Shown here in pieces: positions 1 through 12,362 of a DNA stretch of 43,964 bases. Within the stretch, counting starts at the first letter, position 1, and each line of letters starts with the position of its first letter. The stretch lies in assembly GCA_040754475.1 (NCBI GenBank), contig JBFMCN010000072.1:1-43964 (forward strand). Direction: 5' to 3'. Origin of the DNA: JAJPHY01 sp040754475. GTDB taxonomy: Bacteria; Actinomycetota; UBA4738; HRBIN12. Under the pieces are notes generated by a model. That model made no database searches and was not told the origin of the DNA. It was given only the letters and a program-made list of their open reading frames with translations. A program made the translations under genes and the position numbers.

Positions 1-2
1 GG

Positions 3-86
3 ATGAACGCAATGGGCCTGATCCGGTACTGGAAGAAACGACTGGAGCGTGAGACGACCGAGGCGGAGTCTGCTCAGTCGAGCTGA
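3..86 (+). CDS. C-terminal tail of an unidentified plus-strand gene (5' end outside window)
   Basis: The frame beginning at base 3 is open from the window edge and ends in TGA at 84-86. It encodes 27 residues, rich in Arg, Lys and Glu (IRYWKKRLERETTEAE). This resembles the charged cytoplasmic tail that often follows a last membrane helix, but too little is present to name it. An ATG at base 3 cannot be told apart from an internal Met. Its stop overlaps, tail to tail, the stop of the minus-strand TPR gene by 13 bases, as at many real convergent gene ends. It could also be a chance open frame. Confidence 0.35.
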   Translation: MNAMGLIRYWKKRLERETTEAESAQSS

Positions 87-763
87 GCCAGGCGCTCTGC
101 GGCGTCGAACGCGCTCGGGTCGTGACGCAGAATCTTGCGGAACTCGCCAGCCGCCTCCCGAGGCCGCCCCGCTCTGTCCAGCACGTCACCGGTCACGTAC
201 CACACGCGCATCACTTCGGGACTCGCGAGGTCCTCGCGTGTCCTCACCCGCCTGAGCAGCCCCAGCGCTTGCTCGAACCGCCTCATGTCCGCGAGCGCCG
301 ACGCCGCCACGACCACCGCCTCGGCCTTGGCCGCAAGCGGCACGCCTCGGGCGGTCAGTGCCTCCTCCGCGAGCGGCACTGCCCGATCGGGATGCCCGAG
401 AGCCCGCTGGCAGTCGGCGATGATGTGGTTCTGGTCGGCCCGCCCGGACATGCGCCGGTACGCCTGCATCTCGGCAAGCGCCTCCTGCCAACGGCCCTGA
501 CCGTAATGGGCCATCCCGAGCACTTCGCGCACGGCCGGTGAACGCGGCGCTAGCTCCTTCGCCTTCGCGGCCTCGCTGGAGGCGCCTTTGCCATCGCCGC
601 GCTCCAGGAGCCCCACAGCGCGCTCGAGCCGTGCGATCGCCTGGTCCGCGTGGCCGATCCTGGCAATGCGGCGAATCTCCCCAACGATCCCGGGCGGCAG
701 AGAAGGAGCAGGCGCCGGCTCTCGCCGGCCGCCGCCGGGACGGGGACGCAAGGCCCTGGGCAT
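74..763 (-). CDS. TPR-repeat protein of the tyrS-linked actinobacterial family
   Basis: This 229-residue soluble protein has no signal peptide or membrane segment. After a basic, Pro-rich N-terminus (1-25) it is almost entirely helical, with TPR-like units: SPAVREVLGMAHYGQGRW near 75-92, then HIIADCQRALGHPDRAVPLA, and a last unit ending in DPSAFDAAERLAQ. The segment VREVLGMAHYGQGRWQEAL followed by IADCQRALG is typical of a TPR family found next to tyrS in actinobacteria. Its role is unknown; TPRs usually bind proteins. Here it lies downstream of the 5S gene on the same strand, behind a strong terminator, so it probably needs its own promoter in the 46 bases between that hairpin and the ATG. 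I saw no convincing promoter or Shine-Dalgarno there. Confidence 0.75.
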   Translation of the reverse strand: MPRALRPRPGGGRREPAPAPSLPPGIVGEIRRIARIGHADQAIARLERAVGLLERGDGKGASSEAAKAKELAPRSPAVREVLGMAHYGQGRWQEALAEMQAYRRMSGRADQNHIIADCQRALGHPDRAVPLAEEALTARGVPLAAKAEAVVVAASALADMRRFEQALGLLRRVRTREDLASPEVMRVWYVTGDVLDRAGRPREAAGEFRKILRHDPSAFDAAERLAQLD

Positions 764-801
764 ACAGGACCTAGCCTACTCACCACGCGAGCCGACGCCC
801 C

Positions 802-836
802 CGAGAAGAACGAGAGCCGCCGACGGCGGCTCTCGT
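802..836 (-). terminator. Intrinsic terminator of the rRNA operon
   Basis: On the minus strand, ACGAGAGCCGCC and GGCGGCTCTCGT (836-825 and 821-810) form a perfect 12-bp stem with a 3-base loop. The pyrimidine-rich run TTCTTCTC follows. It starts only eight bases beyond the 5S 3' end, the expected place for the terminator of a 16S-23S-5S operon. Confidence 0.85.
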
Positions 837-843
837 GCAAGGT

Positions 844-964
844 GTTCCGGCAGCGACCTACTCTCCCACCCGGTCTCCCGGGCAGTACCATCGGCGCAGG
901 AGGGCTTAACTTCCGGGTTCGGGATGGGACCGGGTGTTTCCCCTCCGCCATGGCCACCGAAACG
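844..964 (-). rRNA. rrf: 5S ribosomal RNA
   Basis: The minus strand carries the conserved 5S core: a start near GGTGGCCATGGCGG, then CCCATCCCGAACCCGGAAG, GTTAAGCCC, and GCGCCGATGGTACTGC. The ends pair as helix I (GTTTCGGTGGC with GCTGCCGGAAC, imperfect), giving about 120 nt. It is the last RNA of the operon and is followed at once by the terminator hairpin. Ends are accurate to a few bases. Confidence 0.95.
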
Positions 965-1029
965 GTCGCTCCCGATCGACAGATCGGGACGCCGACGGGG
1001 GTGCGTCCCCCGAGCAGAGCTCGGGAACT

Positions 1030-1046
1030 GATAGCGAGCGCGAGCA
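1030..1046 (-). other. 3' arm of the 23S processing stem
   Basis: The minus-strand sequence TGCTCGCGCTCGCTATC, immediately after the 23S 3' end, is a perfect 17-base complement of the arm before the 23S 5' end (4157-4173). The pairing continues outward as AGTTC with GAACT after a one-base bulge. Such helices flanking 23S are the RNase III substrates that release pre-23S rRNA. Confidence 0.85.
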
Positions 1047-4150
<3,104 letters not shown>

Positions 4151-4156
4151 GATAGA

Positions 4157-4173
4157 TGCTCGCGCTCGCTATC
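4157..4173 (-). other. 5' arm of the 23S processing stem
   Basis: The minus-strand sequence GATAGCGAGCGCGAGCA lies 6 bases before the predicted 23S 5' end and pairs perfectly with 1030-1046 across the 3.1-kb rRNA. This is the standard layout of an RNase III processing helix. Confidence 0.85.
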
Positions 4174-4174
4174 G

Positions 4175-4188
4175 AGTTCTCAAGGTGC
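4175..4188 (-). repeat. 14-base rRNA leader/spacer element, copy 1
   Basis: The minus-strand sequence GCACCTTGAGAACT occurs just before the 23S processing arm, and again in the 16S leader (6090-6103). A TTTGAGAACT-type motif is typical of actinobacterial rRNA leaders and spacers near processing and antitermination signals. Its exact role here is inferred from position only. Confidence 0.6.
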
Positions 4189-4206
4189 TCGGAGGTTCAC
4201 ACCCCC

Positions 4207-4224
4207 AGAGCTGAACAGTGTGCC
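4207..4224 (-). other. 3' arm of the 16S processing stem, in the spacer
   Basis: The spacer RNA reads GGCACACTGTTCAGCTCT. It pairs with the leader arm at 6078-6096: 14 uninterrupted pairs, one mismatch, then three more. This encloses the 16S gene in a long helix, as expected for RNase III cleavage of pre-16S. The whole 16S-23S spacer (4151-4375, 225 bases) holds no tRNA gene; the rest of it I cannot assign. Confidence 0.8.
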
Positions 4225-4371
4225 CCGCCGGTCCGCTCCCTCGCCGCTCGCGTTCGCCCCTAAGGGGTACTAACGGACGGCTCGGGTATCTCCCGACGGA
4301 GTAGCCAGTGCATCGACCTGGAGACTTCCGGGTGGCCCTCGAGTGAGGGCCCGTCCGGAGTGCCATGTGCT

Positions 4372-5905
<1,534 letters not shown>

Positions 5906-6077
5906 GAATGCGTCCGACCTTTCGGCCGGCTTTGTCTTCCTAGGAGTCGACCTCGGGGGCACCCCCTTGGTCGTCTGACCCGACCGGTTCTCGTCCGGAC
6001 GGATTGCGTACTAGACCGCCGGCCGGTGGACGCGGCAAACCGCGCCTCCCGGCTGACGGGGAAACGCACTGGCTTTT

Positions 6078-6096
6078 GGCACACTGTTCAGTTCTC
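6078..6096 (-). other. 5' arm of the 16S processing stem, in the leader
   Basis: The leader RNA reads GAGAACTGAACAGTGTGCC and pairs with the spacer arm at 4207-4224 through a 14-bp core and three further pairs. It overlaps the shared GCACCTTGAGAACT element, so processing signal and leader element form one block. Confidence 0.8.
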
Positions 6097-6103
6097 AAGG
6101 TGC
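6090..6103 (-). repeat. 14-base rRNA leader/spacer element, copy 2
   Basis: An exact second copy of GCACCTTGAGAACT (first copy at 4175-4188). Here it leads directly into the 16S processing arm; in the spacer it leads into the 23S processing arm. The equivalent placement ahead of both mature rRNAs suggests a common function in processing or antitermination. Confidence 0.6.
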
Positions 6104-6158
6104 GAACGACACCAGGGCGCGAAACACCTCCGAGAGGGGGGTCTCGCACCAATAGACA

Positions 6159-6186
6159 ATGGTAGCAGCCGTGCTTCAGGCGTCAA
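6159..6186 (-). promoter_or_regulatory. rRNA operon promoter
   Basis: The minus strand carries TTGACG (6186-6181), a 16-base spacer, then TACCAT (6164-6159). TGC just before TACCAT makes an extended -10. It lies about 250 bases ahead of 16S and downstream of tyrS. I saw no second promoter of equal quality in the leader. Confidence 0.65.
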
Positions 6187-6239
6187 CAGGCTCGGAATCC
6201 CACCCGGCTGACCTCGCAGGAGCGCCCCGGCTCCCGCGC

Positions 6240-7478
6240 CTATTCGGTGTCCCCCTGTGCCTGCAATCGAACGCCTAGTGCGTGCTCCCGCCTGCCTACC
6301 TGAAGAACCCTGCCGTCGATGTCCGCTGGCTCGTAATCGGCGTCCTGATCCATGACCTGCTCGCCGTCGAGGCGAACAGCACCCTGGAGGATCAAGCGGC
6401 GAGCCGCCGAGTTTGAATCTGCCACGCCAAGCTTGACCAGAAGGCGCGGAAGCCACACGCGCCCGGCTCGAAGGGCCTCGGTCGGGATCACCCGAACCTC
6501 GACCTCGCTCAGGATGCCCCGCTCCTTGTGCACAAGGTCGAAGCGGGCCTCCGCCTCTTCTCCGGCGCCGGAGCCGTGGTACAGACTGACTGCCTCGCAG
6601 GCCATCCGCCGCTTCTCCAACCACGGATCCCGCGTGCCGTCGGCCAGCCCAGCCGCGACCCTCTCCGCCTCGTTTGGGTCGGCGAAGAAGTCGAGAACGA
6701 GCCGACGGTACTCGGGGATCAGCTCGTCGGACAGCCCGACCAGCTTCCCGTACATGTCATCGGGCGCCTCGGCGATGCCGATGTAGTTGCCCAGGGACTG
6801 GCTCATCTTCTGCACGCCGTCGGTCCCGACCAGAAGCGGCATCGTGAACGCGACCTGGGGATCCTGCCCGTGGTCGCGTTGGAGCTCACGCCCGACAAGC
6901 AGGTTGAACTTCTGATCGGTCCCGCCCAGCTCCACGTCGGCTTTGGTGGCGACCGAGTCCATACCTTGAAGCAGCGGATACAGGAACTCCATTATGGAGA
7001 TCGGTCGGCCCTCCGCATACCGTTTCGCGAAGTCGTCACGCTCCAGCATCTGCGCCACCGTGCAGGAGGCCGTCAGCCCCAGGATGGCCTCCATGTCCAT
7101 GCCCTCGAGCCAATCCGAGTTGTAGCGAACCTCCGTGCGTTCCCGATCCAGGATCGTCCAGAACTGCTCGAGCAGCCGGTCCGCGTATCGGCGCACGACA
7201 CCCTTCCTCAGGCGCGGACGGGTATCGCTCCGCCCCGAGGGATCGCCGACCCGTGCAGTGAAGTCCCCCACGATCAGCACCGCCACGTGCCCTTCGTCCT
7301 GGAACTGACGGAGCTTGCGGAGGACGACCGCCCAGCCGAGCGTCACCTCGGCCGCTGTGGGATCGAGCCCCAACTTGACTCGCAGCGGGCGCCCGAGGGC
7401 GAGCTTGTCCTGGAGGCCGCCTTTGGGGACCACCTCGGCGGCCCCGGACATCAGGCGGAGGAGCTGATCGGAGGTCAT
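6240..7478 (-). CDS. tyrS: Tyrosyl-tRNA synthetase (TyrZ-like) with altered class I signatures
   Basis: Charges tRNA-Tyr with tyrosine in the cytoplasm. The 412 residues, from ATG at 7478, match the family length. The catalytic domain starts VKLGLDPTAAE and continues IVGDFTARVGDPSGRSDTRP, with the tyrosine/tRNA segment GGTDQKFNLLVGRELQ near 185-200. A C-terminal S4 RNA-binding domain (SNSAARRLILQGAVRLDGE) follows. Two signatures deviate: the HIGH site reads TLGW at 46-49, losing both histidines, and the KMSKS site reads KMSQS at 224-228. Upstream in-frame codons were excluded because homology begins here. No Shine-Dalgarno precedes the ATG; a TAGCAT hexamer lies 10 bases before it. The gene is read toward the rRNA operon and is divergent from the PBP gene. 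Confidence 0.92.
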   Translation of the reverse strand: MTSDQLLRLMSGAAEVVPKGGLQDKLALGRPLRVKLGLDPTAAEVTLGWAVVLRKLRQFQDEGHVAVLIVGDFTARVGDPSGRSDTRPRLRKGVVRRYADRLLEQFWTILDRERTEVRYNSDWLEGMDMEAILGLTASCTVAQMLERDDFAKRYAEGRPISIMEFLYPLLQGMDSVATKADVELGGTDQKFNLLVGRELQRDHGQDPQVAFTMPLLVGTDGVQKMSQSLGNYIGIAEAPDDMYGKLVGLSDELIPEYRRLVLDFFADPNEAERVAAGLADGTRDPWLEKRRMACEAVSLYHGSGAGEEAEARFDLVHKERGILSEVEVRVIPTEALRAGRVWLPRLLVKLGVADSNSAARRLILQGAVRLDGEQVMDQDADYEPADIDGRVLQVGRREHALGVRLQAQGDTE

Positions 7479-7488
7479 CGGCCGAGCG

Positions 7489-7494
7489 ATGCTA
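7489..7494 (-). promoter_or_regulatory. Possible -10 element of tyrS (leaderless type)
   Basis: TAGCAT, preceded by TGG (extended -10 form), ends 10 bases before the tyrS ATG. No -35 of quality is seen. With this spacing, transcription would start at or within a few bases of the ATG, in line with the missing Shine-Dalgarno. Confidence 0.35.
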
Positions 7495-7517
7495 CCAGTG
7501 CGGACGCATGCCCGTGT

Positions 7518-7523
7518 CATGAT
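7518..7523 (+). promoter_or_regulatory. Possible -10 element of the PBP gene
   Basis: On the plus strand CATGAT, preceded by TGT, ends 9 bases before the ATG at 7533. It matches TATAAT at four of six positions and no clear -35 is present. It is supported mainly by the same -10-to-start spacing seen at several other genes here that lack a Shine-Dalgarno. Confidence 0.25.
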
Positions 7524-7532
7524 GTCTGAGCC

Positions 7533-10004
7533 ATGGCCTTCCCCCGCAGGTGGCTCGTCTTCGGCGTCTCCCTGCTCATGGCGACTGCCTCTGCGTGCAG
7601 CCTGCCCAGCCTCAACGAGGAGCGAGCCCAGGCTCCCACACTCCCTCAGACCTCGTTCCTCTACGCGGCGGATGGCTCGCTGATCACGAGGCTGCACGCG
7701 GGTGAGGACAGGATCATGGTTCCGTCGTCGAAGATCCCGCAGGTCGTGCGGAACGCCGTCGTGGCTGTCGAGGACAAGCGGTTCTACGAGCACAGAGGCA
7801 TCGATCTGAAGGCGGTGCTTCGCGCCGCGTACATCGACGCGACCAGGGGCGAGATCGTGGAAGGTGGGTCGACCATCACCCAGCAGTACGTGAAGCTGGC
7901 ATTCGTCGGCGACGAGCAGACCCTATCGCGGAAGATCAAGGAGGCCTTCCTCGCCTGGCAGCTCGAGAAGAAGCTCACCAAGGACCAGATCCTCACCCGA
8001 TACCTGAACACCGTCTACTTCGGCAACGGCGCCTACGGCATCCAGGCGGCGGCTGAGACGTACTTCGACCGCCCTGCCGCCGGACTGACGCTTGCCCAGG
8101 CGGCTCTCCTCGCGGGACTCATCCGAGCCCCGAATGACTTCGACCCGGTCTCCCATCCCAAGAAGGCCATCAGCCGACGCAACAGGGTGCTCCTGCAGAT
8201 GCTCCAGGAGGGGATGATCCGCAACTCGGCCTACCTGAGGGCGACAGAGCGTTCTGTGAACCTCCGTAGGCACGTCGACCACGACAAGCAGTACATCGCC
8301 CCCTACTTCGTCGATTACTTCAAGCGTTGGTTCCTCTCCAACCCCAGGTTCGGCAGGAACGTGCATGAGCGCTACGACCTGCTCTTCAAGGGCGGCCTGC
8401 GGATCACGACGACTCTCGTGCCGACGCTGCAGCTCGATGCCGAGAACGCCGTCAACTCCATCTTGATCTACCACACCGACCCATACGCGGCCATGACGGT
8501 GATCGACCCCCGAACCGGGTTCGTGAAGGCGATGGTCGGCGGCCGCGACTACTGGTCGCCGACGGACCGCTTCGCGCGGGTCAACCTTGCAACGGGCGGC
8601 ACGACAGGGCGACAGGCCGGCTCGGCCTTCAAGCCCTTTGCGCTCGTCGCCGCGCTCGAGAACGGGCTGTCGCCGCAGACACCGCTCAATGCCTCCTACG
8701 CATCGATCTCGCTCCAGGACGGAACGTGGTGGACGCCGCTGAACTACGACGGATCGGGCTACGGGACGATCTCGCTGGAGGCGGCGACGATCGACTCGGT
8801 CAACATCGCCTACGCAAACCTCGTCGTCGCTCTTGGGGACGGTGACGCTTACGAGGGCGCCGCCAAAGTCGTCAGGACGGCAAGGCGGATGGGCATCCGA
8901 TGCTGCTCGCGGACGAGCAACCCGGACCGCCCGCTCAAAGCCTTGCCCTCCGCAGTGCTCGGGACCAACGAGGTCAACACCCTGGAGATGGCATCGGCCT
9001 ACGGAACCCTTGCGATGGCCGGCTTCTACGCGCAACCGACGCCCGTGGTCCGGATCACGAAGCCGAACGGCGACATACTCTTCGAGGCCTCCCCGCGCCC
9101 CAGGCAGGTCATGAACCCCGCGGTTGCGTCGGTTGCGAGGTCGATCCTGGAGAAGGTCGTCCTGTACGGCACGGGCACGGCCGCCAACATCGGGCGCCCG
9201 CAGATCGGCAAGACCGGGACGGCTCAGGATTGGCATGACGCCTGGTTCGTCGGCGCGATCCCGCAGCTCGTCGCGGCTGTCTGGGTCGGGTTTCCACAGG
9301 GACAGGTCTCGATGACCTACCCGACGGTGCGCATCTCGCACGTCCTTGGCGGGACGTGGCCGGCGCAGATCTGGCGCGCCTTCATGGTGAACGCGACGCA
9401 GAACATCCCCGCTCGGCCGTTTCCCACGTCCGAAGTCCAGTACGTCAGGCTGCGCATCGACACCACGCAGGGGTGTCTGGCCAATCAGTACACGCTTCCG
9501 CAGGACATCGAGATCCGGGAATTCATCGCCGGCACCGAGCCGCGCCTGAGCGTCTGCACCGAACCGACCTCGTACCAGTACCTCACGGTTCCCTCGGCCA
9601 TGGGTCTCCCCGAGGACGAAGCCTTGAGCCTGCTTCGCTCATCGGGGTTCGACGTCCAGGTCCTCCATCAGCAGAGTGACCTGCCGGAGGGAACCGTGAT
9701 CGCCCAGGATCCGGGGCCCGGCGAGCAGGCGCTGCAGGCGACCACCGTAACGATCACGGTCGCCGGCAGGCCCCAGCCCTCAGCGGGGCTCACCGTCATC
9801 CCGGCCGTGGTCGGGATGACCCAGGGCCAGGCCGAGGCAACCCTGCGAAGCGCCGGGTTCGAGACCGAGGTTGTGCAACAGGAGGAGTGTGATCCCGAGA
9901 GTCCTTCGTGCGTCTACAGGAAGGGATACGTCTGGGCCCAGTTGCCCGACGCCGGCACGCGCGTCCAGGCCGGCTCCGAGATCCGGATCTACGTGAACCC
10001 CTAG
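7533..10004 (+). CDS. Class A penicillin-binding protein with two PASTA domains
   Basis: Bifunctional peptidoglycan synthase (823 aa) that polymerises and crosslinks cell-wall glycan outside the membrane. Residues 1-22 form a signal or anchor (LVFGVSLLMATASAC) with a lipobox-like end at Cys22, though -3 is Ala. The GT51 domain follows: EDKRFYEHRGID with catalytic Glu80, GGSTITQQ near 111-118 and RKIKEAFLAWQLE. The transpeptidase domain has SAFK (Ser364), SVN (422-424) and KTGT (560-563). Two C-terminal PASTA repeats span about 675-740 and 742-823, as in actinobacterial PonA-type proteins sensing wall fragments. It is the only complete plus-strand gene in the window, dividing mpg from tyrS. 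Its stop shares the CTAG palindrome with the mpg stop. Confidence 0.93.
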   Translation: MAFPRRWLVFGVSLLMATASACSLPSLNEERAQAPTLPQTSFLYAADGSLITRLHAGEDRIMVPSSKIPQVVRNAVVAVEDKRFYEHRGIDLKAVLRAAYIDATRGEIVEGGSTITQQYVKLAFVGDEQTLSRKIKEAFLAWQLEKKLTKDQILTRYLNTVYFGNGAYGIQAAAETYFDRPAAGLTLAQAALLAGLIRAPNDFDPVSHPKKAISRRNRVLLQMLQEGMIRNSAYLRATERSVNLRRHVDHDKQYIAPYFVDYFKRWFLSNPRFGRNVHERYDLLFKGGLRITTTLVPTLQLDAENAVNSILIYHTDPYAAMTVIDPRTGFVKAMVGGRDYWSPTDRFARVNLATGGTTGRQAGSAFKPFALVAALENGLSPQTPLNASYASISLQDGTWWTPLNYDGSGYGTISLEAATIDSVNIAYANLVVALGDGDAYEGAAKVVRTARRMGIRCCSRTSNPDRPLKALPSAVLGTNEVNTLEMASAYGTLAMAGFYAQPTPVVRITKPNGDILFEASPRPRQVMNPAVASVARSILEKVVLYGTGTAANIGRPQIGKTGTAQDWHDAWFVGAIPQLVAAVWVGFPQGQVSMTYPTVRISHVLGGTWPAQIWRAFMVNATQNIPARPFPTSEVQYVRLRIDTTQGCLANQYTLPQDIEIREFIAGTEPRLSVCTEPTSYQYLTVPSAMGLPEDEALSLLRSSGFDVQVLHQQSDLPEGTVIAQDPGPGEQALQATTVTITVAGRPQPSAGLTVIPAVVGMTQGQAEATLRSAGFETEVVQQEECDPESPSCVYRKGYVWAQLPDAGTRVQAGSEIRIYVNP

Positions 10005-10612
10005 GGGGATGGCGGGGGACGCCAGCGAGAGACGAAGGGATCTCCACGCACGGAGAACCGCCAGCGGCGCTCGCGGCCCACGCTGACGCCGATCCGCGGC
10101 GTCCGTTCCACGTGCGACTCCGCCACCGGGTCTCCCAGCACCAGGAACAAGCCGGATCCCCGCACGAGATCGAGGCCGTTGTCGCTAAGAGCGATCCCGA
10201 ATGCTTGCGCCAACCTGGCCGGACCCGAGCAGAGCAACCGGGGATCGTCGGTGCCGCGCCTCCGGGCCATCTCCGCCAACCCCTCGAGGGGCTCGGCCGC
10301 GCGAAGGAGCACCGCGCTCCCCTCGCCGGAGCGGCCCGTCACGACGTTCATGCAGTGGTGCATTCCGTACGCGAAATAGACGTACAGCCGCCCCGGGCGA
10401 CCGAACATGACCTCGGTCCTCGGGGTGGGGCCCCGGTAGGAGTGGCTGGCGGGATCGTCCTCCTCGTAGGCCTCGGTTTCGACGATCCTGGCGACGAGCC
10501 GCACGCTCCCCTGCAGCTCGCGCACGAGCAGCCTGCCCAGTAGGTCAGGCGCGACCTTGGTGGATGCACGCTCGTAGAACGATCGCGGCAGGCGTCCGCT
10601 CGCTCGTAACAC
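10001..10612 (-). CDS. mpg: 3-methyladenine DNA glycosylase, AAG/MPG family
   Basis: Removes alkylated purines from DNA, starting base-excision repair. The 203-residue protein shows the AAG fold landmarks: RSFYERASTKVAPDLLG at the start, RIVETEAYEEDDPASHSYRG with the catalytic Glu, the FGRPGRLYVYFAYGMHHCMN strand pair, and GPARLAQAFGI. The start is GTG at 10612, two bases after the polX stop, so it is probably cotranscribed and translationally coupled with polX. No strong Shine-Dalgarno is visible. In Mycobacterium tuberculosis mpg is directly upstream of tyrS; here the PBP gene separates them on the opposite strand. Confidence 0.93.
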   Translation of the reverse strand: MLRASGRLPRSFYERASTKVAPDLLGRLLVRELQGSVRLVARIVETEAYEEDDPASHSYRGPTPRTEVMFGRPGRLYVYFAYGMHHCMNVVTGRSGEGSAVLLRAAEPLEGLAEMARRRGTDDPRLLCSGPARLAQAFGIALSDNGLDLVRGSGLFLVLGDPVAESHVERTPRIGVSVGRERRWRFSVRGDPFVSRWRPPPSP

Positions 10613-10614
10613 GG

Positions 10615-12342
10615 CTAAGCGCTGCGGTCCTTCCGCAGGAACCGACGCAGCTTCGCAAGCGGCCAGGTGTTCACAACGTCGTCCTTGGTGAGCCAGCCGC
10701 GTTGCGCCGTTGCGACGCCGAATCGCATGTTCGGCAAGTGGACGGGGGCGTGCGAGTCGGTGTTCACCGCGAATCGCACGCCGTGACGCCTCGCCCAGAG
10801 GATGTGCTCATCCTTGAGATCGAGTCGATCCGGGAAGGCGTTCACCTCCAACGCGGTACCCGTGCGTGCTGCCGTCTTGAATACCTCCTCCAGATCGAAC
10901 TCGATCGGTTGCCTCTTGCCCAGCAGGCGAGCAGTCGGGTGCCCGATGATGTTCACGTGCGGGTGCTCCATGGCCCGGACGATCCGGCGGGTCATGTCGT
11001 CCTTGGGCTGGTTGAAGCGCGAGTGGACGGATGCCACCAGGACGTCAAACCCCCCGAGAAAATCCTCCGGCCAGTCGACGTTGCCCTCGGGGTCTATGTT
11101 CAGCTCCGAGCCGTGGAGGAGCGTCATCTTCGGGTACGCGCGCTGCAGCTCCCCGAGCCGCTCGCGCTGGGCAAGGACCTTCTCGTCGGTCATGCGCTGC
11201 ATGGCGAGGTTCGGCGCGTGGTCGGTGACCGCGTAGTACGCGTATCCGAGTGACGAGGCCGAGGCCAGCATCTCCTCCACAGAGGCCAAGCCGTCGGTCA
11301 GGTTCGTGTGCGTATGGAGGTCGCCTCTGATCTGCCCGAGCTCGAGCAGGTCGGGCAGCTCCCCATCGAGCGCTGCTTGCACCTCCCCGCGGTCCTCGCG
11401 AAGCGCAGGCGGTATGTACGGCAGGCCCAGGTGCGCGTAGACGTCCTCCTCGGTCTCGGCCACGATGCGTTTGCCGCTCTTGGCCTCGAACAGCCCGTAC
11501 TCGGAGAGCTTCAGGCCCTTGCGGACGGCCATCTCGCGGATGCGGATGTTGTGGGCCTTCGAGCCCGTGAAGTAAAGGAGCGCCGCTCCCCATACCTGCG
11601 GGGCAACGACCCGTAGATCGACCTGCAGAGCCTTGGTGGTGACCACCGACGACTTGGTCTCACCGCTCGCAAGGACCCGGTCGACGGCTGGAAGCGATGT
11701 GAAGGTCTCCATCACGGCCCGGGGATCCGCACTCGCCACGAGCAGGTCGACGTCGCCGATCGTCTCGGCCATACGCCGCAGGGATCCCGCGTAGGTGGCG
11801 CGCTCGACCGCCTTGAGACCTTCCAGCTCGGCGAGCAGCTCCTCGGCGAGATCGAGGGCCACGCTCACAAGGACCCTGCCGCCCGATTCGCGCATCTGCG
11901 CGATCCCACGTCGGACGTTCTCCTCCGTCTTCGCCCCGAAACCGCGGATTCCCTCGAGCCGGCGGTCTTCCACCGCGTCGAGCAACTGATCGACGGAGGC
12001 GATGCCCAGCTCCTCGTATAGGAGCATCGCCTTCTTCGGGCCGAGCCCGGGCACCGACATCAGCTGACGCACTCCATCGGGAATCTGCTCTCGCAGATCC
12101 TCCAGCGCCTGGATCGTCCCCATCTGGAGGAACTCGTGGACCTTCTCGCCGATGGATTTGCCGACGTTCGGGATCGCAAGGATTCCCTTGACGTCCAGCG
12201 TCGAGATGTCGGCATGGTAGCCACCCACCGCGCGGGCCGCCTTCTCGTACGCCCTCGGTTTGAAGGGGTCGTCGAACAGGATCGACAGCAGATCCGCATA
12301 CTCGAGCAGTACGGCCTCGACAGTGTCGTTCATGCGCGGCAC
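10615..12342 (-). CDS. polX: DNA polymerase X family protein with C-terminal PHP domain
   Basis: Repair polymerase of 575 residues, presumably gap-filling with 3' processing. The N-terminal helix-hairpin-helix region reads LAIPNVGKSIGEKVHEF and SVPGLGPKKAMLLYEELG. The nucleotidyltransferase core has AGSLRRMAETIGDVDLLV, with the DVD metal ligands. The PHP domain follows: GDLHTHTNLTDG, AVTDHAPNL, GSELNIDPEG, HPTARLLG and NTDSHAP keep the metal-binding His/Asp set. I chose GTG at 12342 over ATG at 12333 because GGGGAGG (12357-12351) sits 8 bases before it. It lies between argF and mpg, a slot where many actinobacteria carry other arg genes. Confidence 0.93.
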   Translation of the reverse strand: MPRMNDTVEAVLLEYADLLSILFDDPFKPRAYEKAARAVGGYHADISTLDVKGILAIPNVGKSIGEKVHEFLQMGTIQALEDLREQIPDGVRQLMSVPGLGPKKAMLLYEELGIASVDQLLDAVEDRRLEGIRGFGAKTEENVRRGIAQMRESGGRVLVSVALDLAEELLAELEGLKAVERATYAGSLRRMAETIGDVDLLVASADPRAVMETFTSLPAVDRVLASGETKSSVVTTKALQVDLRVVAPQVWGAALLYFTGSKAHNIRIREMAVRKGLKLSEYGLFEAKSGKRIVAETEEDVYAHLGLPYIPPALREDRGEVQAALDGELPDLLELGQIRGDLHTHTNLTDGLASVEEMLASASSLGYAYYAVTDHAPNLAMQRMTDEKVLAQRERLGELQRAYPKMTLLHGSELNIDPEGNVDWPEDFLGGFDVLVASVHSRFNQPKDDMTRRIVRAMEHPHVNIIGHPTARLLGKRQPIEFDLEEVFKTAARTGTALEVNAFPDRLDLKDEHILWARRHGVRFAVNTDSHAPVHLPNMRFGVATAQRGWLTKDDVVNTWPLAKLRRFLRKDRSA

Positions 12343-12362
12343 GGCTTGAACCTCCCCAGGGA

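Larger units (their letters stand above)
5906..6239 (-). other. rRNA operon leader region
   Basis: This is a 334-base gene-free stretch between tyrS and 16S. In transcript order it holds a weak hairpin just after the tyrS stop (GCGGGAGC pairing with GCTCCTGC, 6237-6216, no U-run), the rrn promoter (6186-6159), the 14-base element shared with the spacer, and the 5' arm of the 16S processing stem. About 170 further bases of leader follow, in which I see no ORF or known motif. Confidence 0.7.

Noticed and set aside
6216..6237. Terminator after tyrS
   Set aside because: A small hairpin (8 bp with one G-U) exists, but no U-run follows, so I did not list it as a terminator.
7479..7532. T-box leader for tyrS (and likewise for pheS)
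   Set aside because: There are only 54 bases between tyrS and the divergent PBP gene, and 29 before pheS; no AGGGTGG-type T-box motif.
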